From Chaunax sp. Z400 (taxonomy: Eukaryota; Chordata; Actinopteri; Lophiiformes; Chaunacidae): a stretch of 64,000 bases of DNA. The notes beneath the pieces are model-generated. The model was not told the DNA's origin. It was given only the letters and a program-made list of their open reading frames with translations, and did not search any database. The stretch is from assembly GCA_037577475.1 (NCBI GenBank), contig CM075192.1, forward strand, positions 12,867,908 to 12,931,907. The letters run 5' to 3'. Both the position numbers and the translations under genes were made by a program. This document shows, piece after piece, positions 63,311-64,000 of this stretch; position 1 is the first letter of the stretch; each line of letters begins with the position of its first letter.

Positions 63311-64000
63311 TAATGCACAGCAGGGAAGTAAAGCAAGAGTGAAATTGCATGTACAAATCACTGCACCACATGAATCATGCCTGTGATTTGGGAACGTGTC
63401 AAACAGACAACTACAACCCACTTCCCTCAGCGGTAAAATGTCACACATGAACACTGCCGGCTGCTACACATGAACACACTGCTGCACGGTACAGCAATAA
63501 CTGGCGCCTGAATCAGCACAGCTTAGCAGCTGATTGTGTGTAGTTTATCTTTTGTGTTGTGGTTGAAGAAAAAATACATGTTTTTATCTGCAAACTGACA
63601 ACTGCAGGTCTTTTGGTTTTTTAAAACAGGACATCAAGAGGAGAGCAGGCCTAAGGTTTACATTTATTTGTCCACCCGCATGCTTTGTGTCCATCGCTGC
63701 TGATTGGCGCTGGAGAATAAAGTCTTAATTTTACAAAAAACAAAAGCCATAATATTACAAGAATAAAGATGTAATTGTACAAGGAAAAAGGTCATCATAT
63801 TGTAGGAATATTCTAAGAGTAGTCTGACTTTTAGGCTATTTTAGAGCGTCAAAATGGGGAATGTGGAGCATCTTTTCAAACTATAAACTTTAGTGTAGGC
63901 TTCACAAATTAAGAAATATTGAATGTTTCGTCATATCAGCACCACATTATTAGTTATCAGGACTTTGAAAAGTTTATGTAAGAAACTGGGTCTGTGTTAT

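Larger units (their letters stand above)
42823..64000 (+). other. Presumed long first intron of the plus-strand gene
   Basis: 21 kb of AT-rich sequence with decayed transposons and simple repeats listed separately, and no exon I can support. If the exon at 42768 is real, this is its intron 1 at least in part. Without a second exon the gene could also end or be misread here. Confidence 0.4.

Noticed and set aside
42823..64000. Open frames at 50684-50971, 55427-55789 and 61946-62158 as exons of the plus-strand gene
   Set aside because: None shows an Ig, signal or membrane pattern with matching phase-1 splice sites; several overlap repeats.

Overview
The window is vertebrate nuclear DNA, almost certainly from a ray-finned (percomorph-like) fish. 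It is AT-rich and intron-rich, with long CA/GT microsatellites. It carries repeat families typical of teleosts: Tc1-like and hAT relics, a tRNA-headed SINE, and 3' fragments of non-LTR elements. No bacterial, viral or CRISPR-type gene organisation is present.

The left 26 kb holds the 5' half of a roundabout axon-guidance receptor gene on the minus strand. Six coding exons are readable: 26160-26214 (signal peptide), 15152-15478 (Ig1), 5145-5302 with 3934-4054 (Ig2), and 3242-3380 with 1427-1554 (Ig3). All junctions keep one reading frame and join to 309 codons plus one base. Sequence details favour robo3 over robo1 or robo2. Ig4, Ig5, the fibronectin repeats, the membrane segment and the cytoplasmic tail lie beyond position 1.

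From about 26.7 to 42.4 kb no gene could be supported. This stretch separates the robo3 start from a divergent plus-strand gene. It contains microsatellites, a short inverted-repeat DNA element, a SINE, a Tc1-like relic, and two unexplained open stretches (28.2-28.8 kb and 35.2-35.7 kb).

A CpG-rich segment at 42.44-42.77 kb leads into a 55-bp plus-strand first coding exon (42768-42822). It encodes a signal-peptide-like sequence with a strong start context and a clean donor. It looks like the first exon of a secreted or type I membrane protein. No second exon was found in the remaining 21 kb, so its identity is open. That 21 kb is AT-rich intron or intergenic DNA with decayed hAT, LINE and other interspersed repeats.

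Two points stand out. Ig1 keeps the Slit-contact residues that mammalian ROBO3 has lost. The two divergent genes also begin with first coding exons of identical length and phase. I see no clear evidence of a previously undescribed biological system. Exon ends come from reading splice signals by eye, and repeat limits are approximate.
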